From NCBI RefSeq assembly GCF_014137995.1, contig NZ_JACGWV010000002.1, positions 558,001 through 622,000 on the forward strand: 64,000 nt of DNA, written 5' to 3'. This DNA is from Promicromonospora sukumoe (GTDB lineage Bacteria > Actinomycetota > Actinomycetes > Actinomycetales > Cellulomonadaceae). Below are positions 25,168-34,709 of this stretch, piece by piece. Below the pieces are notes generated by a model that ran no database searches, was not told where the DNA came from, and saw only the letters and a program-made list of their open reading frames with translations. Position 1 is the first letter of the stretch. Every line of letters starts with the position of its first letter. The position numbers and the translations under genes are program-made.

Positions 25168-27285
25168 CTACCTCGCCTGTTTGGGCAGGATCTCGCGCAT
25201 GTCGTCCGCGAGCTGGGCCATGTAGGTGCGCGTCACGTGGTGGTCGTCGCGGTAGACGAGCACGTTGCCGATGACCGCCGGACACACCGTGTCGTCACAG
25301 AACCTCTCCGACAGGTCGACGACCTCGGCCTGCGGGGCGAGCTCCGCGGCGGCGGGCACCACGTCGCGGCCGGCGAGCGCCTCCGCGCGCGGCCTGCCGC
25401 ACTTCTCCGGGTTCTCGTAGTTGTCGCTGACGCACTCCATCACGTCGGACCGGGCGAGCGGGTTGTCCCGGACCACCACGACGCGGGTGCCGCGGTCGGT
25501 GAGCTCGTTCCACACCTCGGCCAGGCCCGCCGCTCCCGGCTCCTGCTCCTCGGGACGCCCCTCGAACGTGGTGCGCTCGAGGTACGTGGTGACGACGAGG
25601 TCCGGGTCGAGCTCGCGCAGGTCCTCGCGGGTCCGCTGGTTGGACTCGTAGCAGCCGTCGATGAGCCCCTGGTCGCCGCTGTCCCGGCGGTCGGCGGTGT
25701 ACGGGCAGGACCCGTGCAGGTAGGTGACGACGCGCCACCCGCGCTCCTTGGCCACGGTCACGACCGGCCCGGCCAGCACGCCGGCGTGCGAGTCCCCGAC
25801 GACGGCGACGGTGGCCTTCGGGTTCTCCGTCTCGCCGTACTCGCAGGGTTCGGCGTAGGCGCCCGCCGCGGAACCGAGGCAGCTGCCCAGCGTGTCGCCC
25901 TTGTCGAACCCCGCCTTGAGGGGGTTGGGCTTCATCGCGGTGTCGCCGTCGACGAACGGGACGTACCCGGTCCGGAGCGCCTCCTGCACCCGCTCCGCCT
26001 CCTGGCCGGAGATCATCGACGCGTTCTGGTCCCACTGCTCGTTGGTCGCCCGGTCCCGGAGCGGGAGGGTGAGCGCGATGCCCGCGGTGAGGACCATCGC
26101 CAGCAGCGCCGCCAGCAGCATCCGGCCGTCGGCGCGGAACCACTGCGACGTGCGGACCGGCTGCTCGACCAGGGTGTAGCTGGCGACGGCGAGCGCGAAC
26201 GACACGGCCACGATCGCGAGCACGTCCGTCACCCCCGGGTCCCGGCCGGTGTGGATGCCGAAGAACACGATGACCGGGAAGTGCCAGAGGTAGAGCGAGT
26301 ACGAGATGTCGCCGACGCGCTGGACCGCCCAGGTCTCGAAGATCGCCCGCATGGAGCCGGGGCCCACGGTCCGGCCGGCGGCGATGACCGCGCAGGCGCC
26401 CAGCGTCGGGAGCAGCGCGGCGGTGCCGGGGAACGGCGTCCCGCCGTCGAGCACGCAGGCCGCCACCACGATGGTCGCGACGCCGAAGATCGCCAGGGTG
26501 TTGCGCAGCGGGGCGAACCGGGTCGTGTCGCGGACCACCAGCGCCAGGATGCCGCCGGCCGCGAGCTCCCACATGCGCGTGAGCGTGGAGTAGTAGGCCA
26601 CCGGGTCGCCGGCCATGGACTGCCGGACGCCCCAGACGAAGGACGCGACGGCCACCAGGGAGAACAGCACGAGCAGCAGCCCGCGCAGCACCTGCGGGTC
26701 CGGCTGCGCCGCCACGCGCCGCGCCCGGCCCCACAGCACGACGGCGAGCACCACGAGCAGCGGCCACACCAGGTAGAACTGCTCCTCGACGCCGAGGGAC
26801 CAGAAGTGCTGGAACGCGGTGGGCGCGCTGGAGGCCGCCTGGTAGTCGACGGCGTCCCGGGCGAGCGCCCAGTTCTCGACGTACAGCACCGAGGCGAGCG
26901 CCTGCTGCCACCAGGTCTCGACCAGCGACCGCGGGAGCAGCACCAGCGCGACGGCGATCGTGCCGACTGTCGTGACGATCGACGCGGGCAGGATGCGCCG
27001 CGCCCGGGCGGCCCAGAACTTCTTGAGGCTGACCCCGCCGGTCCTCGACGCCTCGCGCCACAGGTGACCGGTGATGAGGAAGCCGGAGATCACGAAGAAC
27101 ACGTCCACACCGATGTAGCCGCCCGGGAGCACCTCCGGGTCGATGTGGTAGACGAGCACGAGCAGCACCGCGAGGGCGCGGAGCGCCTGGACCTCGGAGC
27201 GGAACTTCCGTGCTGGCGTGGAGCTGGACGCGGTCTGCGGTCCCTGGTCTGCGACAGGGGTGGAGGTCGAGGTCGTTACCGTCAT
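25168..27285 (-). CDS. OafA-type acyltransferase with C-terminal SGNH domain (paralogue)
   Basis: 705 residues, same domain order and length as the neighbour at 22845, so probably a duplicate. Acyltransferase motifs: [63 protein letters not shown] domain: VVGDSHAGVL (Ser about 499) and YRDDHHVTRTY. ATG at 27285 is chosen because the sequence after it (MTVTTSTSTP) matches the Thr-rich start of the neighbour; an upstream extension to 27354 is possible but lacks similarity. Substrate difference from the paralogue is unknown. Confidence 0.92.
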   Translation of the reverse strand: MTVTTSTSTPVADQGPQTASSSTPARKFRSEVQALRALAVLLVLVYHIDPEVLPGGYIGVDVFFVISGFLITGHLWREASRTGGVSLKKFWAARARRILPASIVTTVGTIAVALVLLPRSLVETWWQQALASVLYVENWALARDAVDYQAASSAPTAFQHFWSLGVEEQFYLVWPLLVVLAVVLWGRARRVAAQPDPQVLRGLLLVLFSLVAVASFVWGVRQSMAGDPVAYYSTLTRMWELAAGGILALVVRDTTRFAPLRNTLAIFGVATIVVAACVLDGGTPFPGTAALLPTLGACAVIAAGRTVGPGSMRAIFETWAVQRVGDISYSLYLWHFPVIVFFGIHTGRDPGVTDVLAIVAVSFALAVASYTLVEQPVRTSQWFRADGRMLLAALLAMVLTAGIALTLPLRDRATNEQWDQNASMISGQEAERVQEALRTGYVPFVDGDTAMKPNPLKAGFDKGDTLGSCLGSAAGAYAEPCEYGETENPKATVAVVGDSHAGVLAGPVVTVAKERGWRVVTYLHGSCPYTADRRDSGDQGLIDGCYESNQRTREDLRELDPDLVVTTYLERTTFEGRPEEQEPGAAGLAEVWNELTDRGTRVVVVRDNPLARSDVMECVSDNYENPEKCGRPRAEALAGRDVVPAAAELAPQAEVVDLSERFCDDTVCPAVIGNVLVYRDDHHVTRTYMAQLADDMREILPKQAR

Positions 27286-27490
27286 GGAGATGTCGGGCTC
27301 TTCGCTCTGTAGGGAGAGATGTCGGCCCAGAATGTCACAACCGCCACAGATCACCCCCCTCGGGAAGGCCGCTCCGCGGGCGCCTGCACCGAGGTTTCAC
27401 ATCCGCCGACATGAGGCGAAATTCTCCGCACACGGTAGGTTGCGGGAAATCCCCATCAGGGGCCTGAGCACCTCAAGGAGAGTGAAATCC

Positions 27491-28993
27491 ATGCGCATCT
27501 CCGCATCCCGGCGCGTAGCCGCCCTCGCCACGGCGACGACGCTCGCGCTCACGACGCTCGGCAGCGTCGCCGGCAACGCTGCGGACGAGCCGGAGTCGAC
27601 GCCCGTCCCGATCGTCACGCCCGACGGAGCCCTGTTCTCCTACGTCGTGAACACCGAGCGGGCCGGCGTGGCCCAGACGGTGCTGGCCACCAAGGCGGTC
27701 AAGCGCGCCGAGGGCGTCGTCGTGCAGAGCTGGCCGCAGATCGGCGTCGTCGTGGTGCACTCGGCCAACGGCACGTTCCGCGAGGACGTGCTCTCCGCGG
27801 ACCGGCTCGGCGTCATCGACTCGGTGGGCGCGACCCGGACCGTCTCCCCCACCGAGGGCACGCCCGGCGCGGACGCCCCGGCGGGCGCGAAGGAGAGCCG
27901 GTCGGTCGTGGGCAAGGGGCAGAAGGACTCGGTGGGCGGCACGGTCGACGGGCCGTCGCGCAGCACCGCGGCCGACCCCGACCCGGGCGAGGTGACGCAG
28001 TGGGACATGGAGATGATCAAGGCCGACCAGGCCATCGAGATCAACCCCGGGTCGTCGCGCGTGACCGTGGGCGTGCTGGACTCCGGCATCGACGCGGCAC
28101 ACCCCGACCTGGCCTCGCAGGTCGACGCCGACCAGTCGGTGAACTGCACCGACGGCGGCCGCCCCGACCTGTCGGCGACCGGCTGGCTGCCGACGACGTC
28201 CGACCACGGCACGCACGTGGCGGGCACCATCGCCGCGGCGCAGAACGGCACCGGCATCGTGGGCGTGGCCCCGGGCGTCAAGCTCGCCTCGGTCAAGGTC
28301 GTGAACGACGACGGCTTCATCTACCCCGAGTACGCGGTCTGCGGCTTCGTCTGGGCCGGCCTGGAGCGCATGGACGTCACGAACAACTCGTACTACGTGG
28401 ACCCGTTCATGTACTGGTGCTCGGACCAGCCCGACCAGGCCGCCGCCAAGGAGGCCGTGCGCCGCGCGGTGGAGTTCTCGACCAAGCGGGGCGTGGTGCA
28501 CGCCGCCGCCGCGGGCAACGCGTCCACCGACCTGGCGAACAACACCACCGACAACTCCAGCCCGAACGACTCCGCCGCCGTCCAGCGGACCATCAACTCC
28601 GGCTGCGAGGACATCCCGACCGAGCTCGACGGCGTCGTGTCCGTCTCGTCGCTGACCCAGGCGGGCAACCTCAGCTCGTTCTCGAACCGCGGCCTCGGCA
28701 AGATCGACGTCTCGGCCCCGGGCAGCTCGATCCTGTCGACCGAGCTCGACGGCACGTGGGGCCTCAAGAGCGGCACCTCGATGGCGTCGCCGCACGTCGC
28801 GGGCGTGCTGGCGCTCCTGAAGTCCGCGCACCCGCGCTGGAGCCCGGCCAAGCTGGAGGCGGCGGTCCGCGCCCAGGCCGACGACCACGAGTGCACCACC
28901 ACGACGGCCGGCCCGGCCTGCGTGGGCACGCCGGCGGAGAACAGCTTCTACGGTGACGGCATCGCCGACGCCCTGGACGCCGTCAACCGCTGA
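27491..28993 (+). CDS. Secreted S8 subtilisin-family serine protease
   Basis: 500 residues from ATG 27491, preceded by AAGGAG. Signal peptide with cleavage near GNAADE, then an inhibitor-type propeptide of about 130 residues. Catalytic triad in order: Asp197 in GVLDSGIDAAHPDL, His239 in DHGTHVAGTIAAAQNG, Ser430 in LKSGTSMASPHVAGVLALL. The oxyanion Asn region appears as VTNNSYYV and HAAAAGNAST. Several cysteines (NCTDGG, VCGFVW, WCSDQ, GCEDIP, ECTTT, ACVG) suggest disulfides in the mature enzyme. No anchor is visible, so it is likely released. It stands alone, divergent from the acyltransferase genes. Confidence 0.94.
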   Translation: MRISASRRVAALATATTLALTTLGSVAGNAADEPESTPVPIVTPDGALFSYVVNTERAGVAQTVLATKAVKRAEGVVVQSWPQIGVVVVHSANGTFREDVLSADRLGVIDSVGATRTVSPTEGTPGADAPAGAKESRSVVGKGQKDSVGGTVDGPSRSTAADPDPGEVTQWDMEMIKADQAIEINPGSSRVTVGVLDSGIDAAHPDLASQVDADQSVNCTDGGRPDLSATGWLPTTSDHGTHVAGTIAAAQNGTGIVGVAPGVKLASVKVVNDDGFIYPEYAVCGFVWAGLERMDVTNNSYYVDPFMYWCSDQPDQAAAKEAVRRAVEFSTKRGVVHAAAAGNASTDLANNTTDNSSPNDSAAVQRTINSGCEDIPTELDGVVSVSSLTQAGNLSSFSNRGLGKIDVSAPGSSILSTELDGTWGLKSGTSMASPHVAGVLALLKSAHPRWSPAKLEAAVRAQADDHECTTTTAGPACVGTPAENSFYGDGIADALDAVNR

Positions 28994-29008
28994 CGACACC
29001 CGCACCGC

Positions 29009-29056
29009 ACGTGTCAGACCCTCAGGTCCCGGGAGGGACCTGAGGGTCTGACACGT
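29009..29056. terminator. Perfect 22-bp hairpin, bidirectional terminator
   Basis: Arms 29009-29030 and 29035-29056 are exactly complementary with a four-base loop. It lies between the convergent protease and acyltransferase genes. The acyltransferase stop codon (29022-29024) lies inside the left arm, so the hairpin includes the end of that coding sequence. Confidence 0.75.
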
Positions 29057-31235
29057 CCGCGAGCGGGGCCCCCGCCGGTTCCGCGAACAGCCACCCGGCC
29101 TTCGCCCGCAGCGCCTGGTGCAGCGGGTGGGCCAGGGTCGCGGCGTAGGTGGCGGTCATGTGGTTGTCGTCGCGGTAGATCAGCACGTTCCCGACCACGC
29201 CCTCGCAGAGCAGCTCGGCGCAGATGAACCGCGTCAGGTCCAGGTGCACGGCCGACGGCGGGACCCCCTCGGCGCCCCGGACCGGGTTCACGGGCGAGTA
29301 CACCTCGTCCCGGGGCCGGGAGCACCCGGCGTCGGGCGCCTCCTCCACGCACGCCGGCACGTCGAACCCGAAGCGCGGGTTGTCCCGCAGCGTCACGACC
29401 CGGATGCCGGACTCCGCCAGGCGCTGCCAGGCGAGCACCTCGGGCGGGTCGACGACGTCCCCGGGTTCCGTGGGCGACGTACGGCTGCCGACCACCATCA
29501 CGGCGTCGGGCCGCATCTGCTCCAGCGCCGCCATCGCGTTGGCCCGCCAGGCCCAGCACATGTTGGTGGGGTCCGGCGGCTCGACCGGCTCGGCGAGGCG
29601 GCAGCCGCGCCGGGCGAGCAGCAGCGCCTGCCAGCCCTCCTCCTTCGCGACCTCGGTCATCGCGGGCGTCCACTGGATGGTGTGCGAGTCGCCCACCATG
29701 ACGACCACCCGCTCGGGGTCCCGCTCGTCGTGCAGCACGCACATCAGGGGCCGGTCCGACCCCGCCGTGTGGGAGCTGCCCTCGATGCAGCCGTCGCCGT
29801 CGACGGCGGGGCGGTCCCGGGCCGCGACCGCGGGCGCGGGCAGCACCGGCACGCCGTCCGGCACGGGTTCCGTGTAGGCGTCGCCCAGGGCGAGCGCCCC
29901 CGGGTACTCGGCCGGCCCGGAGTCCTCCGCGGCCGACGACGCGAGGTCCTCCGCCGCGGCCAGCAGCGCGGCGTCCCGGCGCTCCAGCCCGGCCAGCCCG
30001 GCGACCGTGCCGCCGGCCACCAGCCCCACGCAGACGGTGACGGCGACCAGCGCGCGCACCCCGCCGAACCGCTCGCGGAACCGTTGCGCGGGGTTGCCCA
30101 CGAGCTGCGTCGTGAGCCACGACAGCACGACGGACACCGCCATGATCAGCGCGGCGCCGGTCAGGTCCACGTGGTCCCGGCCCGTGTGGTGCAGGTACGC
30201 GATGAGCAGCGGCCAGTGCCACAGGTAGAGCGCGTAGGAGATGTCGGCGACGAAGCGCAGCGGGGCCACCCGCAGCAGGCCGCGCGGCCCCCAGCCGGCG
30301 CTCCCGCCGGAGCCCAGCAGCACGAGCAGCGCGCCGGCCACCGGCCACAGGGCCCACGGGCCCGGGAACAGCGCGCCGCCGTCGAGCACGAAGCCGCTGG
30401 AGACGACCAGCCCCAGCCCGGCCCAGCCGAGCAGGGGGCGCAGGGCGTCCGGCAGCCGGAGCCACGGCAGCAGGAGCGCGAGGAAGCCGCCCAGGCCGAG
30501 CTCCCAGAACCGGGCCCAGGTGTGGAAGTACGCGACCGGCTGGTCCGCACCGTGCAGCGCCTGGGCGAAGACGAACGAGGCGACCGTCGTGCCGCCAGCC
30601 ACGACCAGCAGCAGGCCGCGGGAGCTGATCCGGGCGGTGCGGGCGAGCGCGACGACGACCAGCACGACCACGGGCCAGGCCAGGAAGAACTGCCCCTGCA
30701 CCGACATCGACCAGAAGTGCTGCAGCGGGCTGGTCTGCGGCCCGGCGGCGCCGTACGCGAGCTGGCCGGAGATCATCTCCCAGTTCACGTAGTACAGGGC
30801 CGAGGCCAGGATCTCCCGGCCCGTCTGCATCCAGGTGCCGCGCGGCATGACCCACCAGGCCAGGGCCGCCGTGGCGGCGAGCACCAGCAGTGCGGGCGGG
30901 ACCAGCCGCGCGAACGTGCGCCCGTAGTGCTCGCCCAGGCGCAGCTCGCGGCGCTCGGCGCGGCGCAGCAGCGACCCGGTCGCGAGGAACCCGGACAGCA
31001 CGAGGAAGACGTCGACGCCGCCCGACACCCGGCCGTCGCCGAACAGGTGGAACGCCACGACGAGCGCGAGCGCCAGCCCGCGCAGGCCGTGCAGCTCGGG
31101 CACGTGCGCGGCCGGCCGGCCCGCGGGGGTCCCGCCGTCCGGCGGGCGGGCGTCGGTGGCCGGCGTGGGCGGCTCGCCCGGCACGGTGCCCACCGCCGGC
31201 CCGGACGGGGGCGGCGGGCTCGAGACGACGGTCAC
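29022..31235 (-). CDS. OafA-type acyltransferase with SGNH domain, variant catalytic motif
   Basis: 737 residues from GTG 31235, which has GGAGG about eight bases upstream; a longer frame to 31334 lacks such a site. Acyltransferase motifs are LHGLRGLALALVVAFHLFG, GGVDVFLVLSGFLATGSLL and YALYLWHWPLL, but the usual E-E-Q-F is replaced: QHFWSMSVQGQFFLAWP. The SGNH part has VMVGDSHTIQW (Ser about 517) and YRDDNHMTATY. It is thus a divergent branch compared with the other four in the window. It probably O-acylates a surface glycan; loss of the glutamate may alter chemistry or acceptor. Confidence 0.88.
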   Translation of the reverse strand: MTVVSSPPPPSGPAVGTVPGEPPTPATDARPPDGGTPAGRPAAHVPELHGLRGLALALVVAFHLFGDGRVSGGVDVFLVLSGFLATGSLLRRAERRELRLGEHYGRTFARLVPPALLVLAATAALAWWVMPRGTWMQTGREILASALYYVNWEMISGQLAYGAAGPQTSPLQHFWSMSVQGQFFLAWPVVVLVVVALARTARISSRGLLLVVAGGTTVASFVFAQALHGADQPVAYFHTWARFWELGLGGFLALLLPWLRLPDALRPLLGWAGLGLVVSSGFVLDGGALFPGPWALWPVAGALLVLLGSGGSAGWGPRGLLRVAPLRFVADISYALYLWHWPLLIAYLHHTGRDHVDLTGAALIMAVSVVLSWLTTQLVGNPAQRFRERFGGVRALVAVTVCVGLVAGGTVAGLAGLERRDAALLAAAEDLASSAAEDSGPAEYPGALALGDAYTEPVPDGVPVLPAPAVAARDRPAVDGDGCIEGSSHTAGSDRPLMCVLHDERDPERVVVMVGDSHTIQWTPAMTEVAKEEGWQALLLARRGCRLAEPVEPPDPTNMCWAWRANAMAALEQMRPDAVMVVGSRTSPTEPGDVVDPPEVLAWQRLAESGIRVVTLRDNPRFGFDVPACVEEAPDAGCSRPRDEVYSPVNPVRGAEGVPPSAVHLDLTRFICAELLCEGVVGNVLIYRDDNHMTATYAATLAHPLHQALRAKAGWLFAEPAGAPLADVSDPQVPPGT

Positions 31236-31334
31236 CTGCGGAACCTCCGGTTCGGTGTGCGGGTCGTGGCCGCGCACCGCCCGGACGCGCCGCGGTGCTC
31301 GTCCTGGCCAGGGACCACTTCTGGGGGGGAGCAC

Positions 31335-31364
31335 GAGGGCCGCCGACCTGGGTCGGCGGCCCTC
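31335..31364. terminator. 14-bp GC hairpin after cysN
   Basis: GAGGGCCGCCGACC at 31335-31348 pairs exactly with 31351-31364. It lies 79 bases beyond the leftward cysN stop and before the next leftward gene, so it most likely ends the cysQ-cysD-cysN transcript. A C-run rather than a U-tract follows. The rest of 31236-31442 shows no gene. Confidence 0.65.
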
Positions 31365-31442
31365 CAGCGGTGCGGAGCGTATCAGCGCCCTGCCGCGTGA
31401 TTCATTACGTTCCGGACACGTTCGTCCCGGCGTCGGACGACG

Positions 31443-32756
31443 TCAGAACTGGTGCGCGGGCCCGCCGATCATGCCCGCGGCGACGGTCTTGTTGGTCGCT
31501 TCGTCGACCAGGATGAACGCGCCCGTCTGGCGGTTCGCCTGGTAGGAGTCCACGAACAGCGGCTGGGTCACGCGCAGGCGGATGCGCGCGATCTCGTTCA
31601 GCTTGATCTCGGTGGCGTCCTCGTCGCGGTGCAGCGTGTTCACGTCGACGCGGTAGTTGATGTTCTTCACCATCGCGCGTGCCCACCGGGTGGTGTGCTT
31701 GATCGCGTACTTCTTGCCCTGCACCAGCGAGGCCGACTCGTCCATCCAGCAGATCTGCGCGTCGACGTCCTGCGTCACCGTGGGGGCGTTGTTCGGGCGG
31801 CAGATCATGTCGCCGCGCGAGATGTCGATCTCGTCGGCCAGCCGCACCGTCACCGACATGGGCGGGTACGCCTCCTCGACGGGGCCGTCGGCCGTGTCGA
31901 TGGACGCGATCGTGGTCTCCAGGCCGGCCGGAAGGGCCAGCACCCGGTCGCCCGGCTTCATGACGCCGGACGCGACCGTGCCCGCGTAGCCGCGGTAGTC
32001 GCGCGTGTCGTTCTGCTGCGGCCGGATCACGTACTGCACGGGGAACCGGACGTCGACCAGGTTGCGGTCGGAGGCGACGTGCAGCCGCTCGAGGTGGCTG
32101 AGCAGCGGCGAGCCGTCGAACCAGGGCATGTTCTCCGACCGCGTCACCACGTTGTCGCCCGCGAGGGCGGACACCGGGATGAAGGTCAGGTCGGGCACGC
32201 GGAGGCGGGAGGCGAACTCGGTGAACTCCGCGCGGATCTTCTCGAAGACCTGCTCGTCGTAGTCCACCAGGTCCATCTTGTTCACGCAGACCACCACGTG
32301 CGGCACGCCGAGCAGCGTGGCCAGGAACGTGTGGCGCCGCGACTGCTCCACGACACCCTTGCGGGCGTCCACGAGGATCAGGGCCACGTCCGCCGTCGAG
32401 GCGCCCGTGACCATGTTCCGCGTGTACTGGATGTGGCCGGGGGTGTCCGCGATGATGAACTTGCGCTTGGGCGTCGCGAAGTAGCGGTAGGCCACGTCGA
32501 TGGTGATGCCCTGCTCGCGCTCGGCGCGCAGCCCGTCCGTCAGGAGCGACAGGTCCGCGTAGTCGTTGCCGCGGTCCTTGCTGACCTGCTCCACCGACTC
32601 AAGCTGGTCGGCGAAGATCGACTTGCTGTCGAACAGCAGCCGGCCGATCAGGGTGGACTTGCCGTCGTCGACCGAGCCGGCCGTGGCGAACCGCAGCAGG
32701 TCGCCGCTGGCGACCTCGGGGTGCGCCTCGGCGGCGTCGGGAAGAGTCGTCGTCAT
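31443..32756 (-). CDS. cysN: Sulfate adenylyltransferase large subunit (GTPase)
   Basis: With CysD it activates sulfate: ATP + sulfate to adenosine 5'-phosphosulfate, driven by GTP hydrolysis. 437 residues with translation-factor GTPase motifs: ATAGSVDDGKSTLIGRLLFD (G1), DTPGHIQYTRNMVTGAS (G3), CVNKMDLVDYDEQVF (G4). The C-terminal beta barrels follow (YRGYAGTVASGVMKPGDRVL). No fused APS kinase, unlike NodQ or mycobacterial CysNC; the kinase is a separate gene at 35725. Start ATG overlaps the cysD stop. Third gene of cysQ-cysD-cysN. Confidence 0.96.
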   Translation of the reverse strand: MTTTLPDAAEAHPEVASGDLLRFATAGSVDDGKSTLIGRLLFDSKSIFADQLESVEQVSKDRGNDYADLSLLTDGLRAEREQGITIDVAYRYFATPKRKFIIADTPGHIQYTRNMVTGASTADVALILVDARKGVVEQSRRHTFLATLLGVPHVVVCVNKMDLVDYDEQVFEKIRAEFTEFASRLRVPDLTFIPVSALAGDNVVTRSENMPWFDGSPLLSHLERLHVASDRNLVDVRFPVQYVIRPQQNDTRDYRGYAGTVASGVMKPGDRVLALPAGLETTIASIDTADGPVEEAYPPMSVTVRLADEIDISRGDMICRPNNAPTVTQDVDAQICWMDESASLVQGKKYAIKHTTRWARAMVKNINYRVDVNTLHRDEDATEIKLNEIARIRLRVTQPLFVDSYQANRQTGAFILVDEATNKTVAAGMIGGPAHQF

Positions 32757-33658
32757 CAGAAGTAGCCTTCCTTCTTGCGATCCTCCATGGCGGCCTCGCT
32801 CACCTTGTCGTCGCCGCGGGTGGCGCCGCGCTCCGTCAGCCGGACCGCCGCCACCTCCTCGACGACGTCGCGGAGCGTGACCGCCGCGGACTCGACGCAC
32901 GCGGTGAGGTTCGCGTCGCCCACGGTGCGGTAGCGCGTGGACCGGACCTCGGCGGTCTCGCCGTCCTTGAGCGGGGTGAAGCCGTTGACCTCGTAGAGCA
33001 TGCCGCTGCGCTCCACGACCTCGCGCTCCTTGGCGAGGTAGAGGTCGGGCAGGTCGATGTCCTCGGCCTCGATGTAGGACCAGATGTCCAGCTCGGTCCA
33101 GTTGGACAGCGGGAACACGCGGATCGACTCACCCTGGTGGACGCGGCCGTTGTAGAGGTTCCAGATCTCCGGGCGCTGGTTCTTCGGGTCCCACTGGCCG
33201 AAGTCGTCGCGGAAGGAGAACACGCGCTCCTTGGCGCGGGCCTTCTCCTCGTCGCGACGTCCGCCGCCGAACAGGGCGTCGAAGCCGTGCTTCTCGGCGG
33301 CCTCCAGCAGCACCGGCGTCTGGATGCGGTTGCGGGAGCCGTTGGGCTCCTCCTGCACGAGCCCGCGGTCGATCCCCTCCTGGACGGAGGCGACGACGAG
33401 CTGGACGCCCGTGCGCTCCACCCAGCGGTCCCGGCAGTCGAGCACGGTCTGGAAGTTCAGGCCGGTGTCGACGTGCATGATCGGGAACGGGACGCGCGCC
33501 GGGGCGAACGCCTTGACGGCCAGGTGCAGCATGACGATGGAGTCCTTGCCGCCGGAGAACAGCAGACAGGGGCGCTGCATCTCGGCGACCACCTCGCGCA
33601 TGATGTGGATGCTCTCGGCCTCCAGGCTGCGCAGCTGGCTCAGGACGTGACTCTTCAC
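32756..33658 (-). CDS. cysD: Sulfate adenylyltransferase small subunit
   Basis: 300 residues, PP-loop ATP pyrophosphatase fold that carries the adenylyl transfer. Motif LLFSGGKDSIVMLHLAVKAF near residue 33, then IMHVDTGLNF, GGGRRDEEKARAKERVFSFR and NWTELDIWSYIEAEDIDLP. It ends MEDRKKEGYF, the usual CysD C-terminus. GTG start at 33658 lies three bases after the cysQ stop; the stop overlaps cysN. Full length and apparently intact. Confidence 0.96.
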   Translation of the reverse strand: MKSHVLSQLRSLEAESIHIMREVVAEMQRPCLLFSGGKDSIVMLHLAVKAFAPARVPFPIMHVDTGLNFQTVLDCRDRWVERTGVQLVVASVQEGIDRGLVQEEPNGSRNRIQTPVLLEAAEKHGFDALFGGGRRDEEKARAKERVFSFRDDFGQWDPKNQRPEIWNLYNGRVHQGESIRVFPLSNWTELDIWSYIEAEDIDLPDLYLAKEREVVERSGMLYEVNGFTPLKDGETAEVRSTRYRTVGDANLTACVESAAVTLRDVVEEVAAVRLTERGATRGDDKVSEAAMEDRKKEGYF

Positions 33659-33661
33659 TCC

Positions 33662-34537
33662 TCAAGCACCTTCTTTGCTATCTGCCCCGACCACGGACTC
33701 GACACCTACGGTGTCGAGCAGCTCACGCAGGCGCGGAGCGAGTGCCGGGGGGCATACGAACAGGTCAGGGAGCCAAGGGTTCTCCCGGTTGTACTCGAGC
33801 TCGGATCCGTCGAGACGGGTGCAGACGAGTCCGCGGGACCTGGCCACGGCGACGGGGGCCGCGGAGTCCCACTCGTACTGCCCACCCCCGTGGACGTAGG
33901 CGTCAACTGTAGCGTCGGCTACTGCCATCATCTTGACCCCGGCGGAGCCCATCGGCACGAGTTCGACGTCGTCCCGCTCGGCCAGGGCCGCCACGAAGGC
34001 GGGCGGACGGCTGCGGCTCGCGGCGATCCGCAGCGGCCGGTCCCCGGCCAGCACGGCGGCGGTGTCGTCGTCGGGCACGACGCCGTCCGCGGTGGTCAGG
34101 ACCTGCGCACGCGCGGGCAGGGCGACCGCGCCGGACGTGAGCCCGGCGCCCCGCTCCCAGAGCGCGACGTGGACGGCGAAGTCGTCCCGCCACTGCCCGG
34201 CGAGCGGCCCGTCGGCGTGCCGCTCCGCGAACTCGCGGGTGCCGTCGAGCGGGTCGATGATCCACACCCGGTCCGCGCCGGTGCGGGACGCGTCGTCCTT
34301 GGCCTCCTCGGAGAGGACCGCGTCGTCGGGCCGGGCGGAGGCCAGGGCCGCCGCGAGCCACTCCTGGGCCGCGGCGTCACCCGCGTCCTTCAGCTCCTTG
34401 GCGTCGAAGGAGCCGCCGGCGGCGTCGACCTCGGCGCGGAGCGCGAGCAGCACCTCCGCCGCTCCCGAGGCGAGTGCGTGGGCGAGGGCGTCGTCGTCGA
34501 GCGACGCCGACAGGAACGTGGGGGGCGGCGCGTTCAT
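33662..34537 (-). CDS. cysQ: 3'(2'),5'-bisphosphate nucleotidase (CysQ-like, inositol monophosphatase family)
   Basis: 291 residues. Mg2+-dependent phosphatase; in this setting it should hydrolyse PAP, the inhibitory by-product of PAPS use. Motifs: LSEEAKDD (first metal Glu), WIIDPLDGTREFAERHADG (DPLDGT loop) and WDSAAPVAVARSRGLVC (WD-x-A-A loop). Start ATG at 34537. First gene of the leftward operon, directly before cysD. Inositol phosphatase activity cannot be excluded from motifs alone, but position beside cysDN and opposite cysC and a sulfotransferase favours PAP or PAPS. Confidence 0.9.
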   Translation of the reverse strand: MNAPPPTFLSASLDDDALAHALASGAAEVLLALRAEVDAAGGSFDAKELKDAGDAAAQEWLAAALASARPDDAVLSEEAKDDASRTGADRVWIIDPLDGTREFAERHADGPLAGQWRDDFAVHVALWERGAGLTSGAVALPARAQVLTTADGVVPDDDTAAVLAGDRPLRIAASRSRPPAFVAALAERDDVELVPMGSAGVKMMAVADATVDAYVHGGGQYEWDSAAPVAVARSRGLVCTRLDGSELEYNRENPWLPDLFVCPPALAPRLRELLDTVGVESVVGADSKEGA

Positions 34538-34709
34538 CGATCTCCAGGGTGGACGGCGTTCCGGCTGGTCCGGCCGTCGCTGCGCGGCGCTCGACAAGGG
34601 GCCAAGGCGCCACAGGTGCAGTCCGGCGAACGCGCCGAGGCTACCATTCCGGCATGCGATCCAGCGCCAGTGGACCCATAAGCATCACTACCGGCTCCAG
34701 GAGGCGCTA

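Noticed and set aside
31443..33658. cysDN as a pure cysteine-assimilation operon
   Set aside because: Assimilation cannot be excluded, but cysH, cysI or cysK are absent here while cysQ, cysC and a sulfotransferase are present, so PAPS for sulfation was preferred.
34538..34709. Riboswitch before the tauE operon
   Set aside because: No conserved SAM, cobalamin or other riboswitch core could be recognised; only the SD and small ORF are clear.
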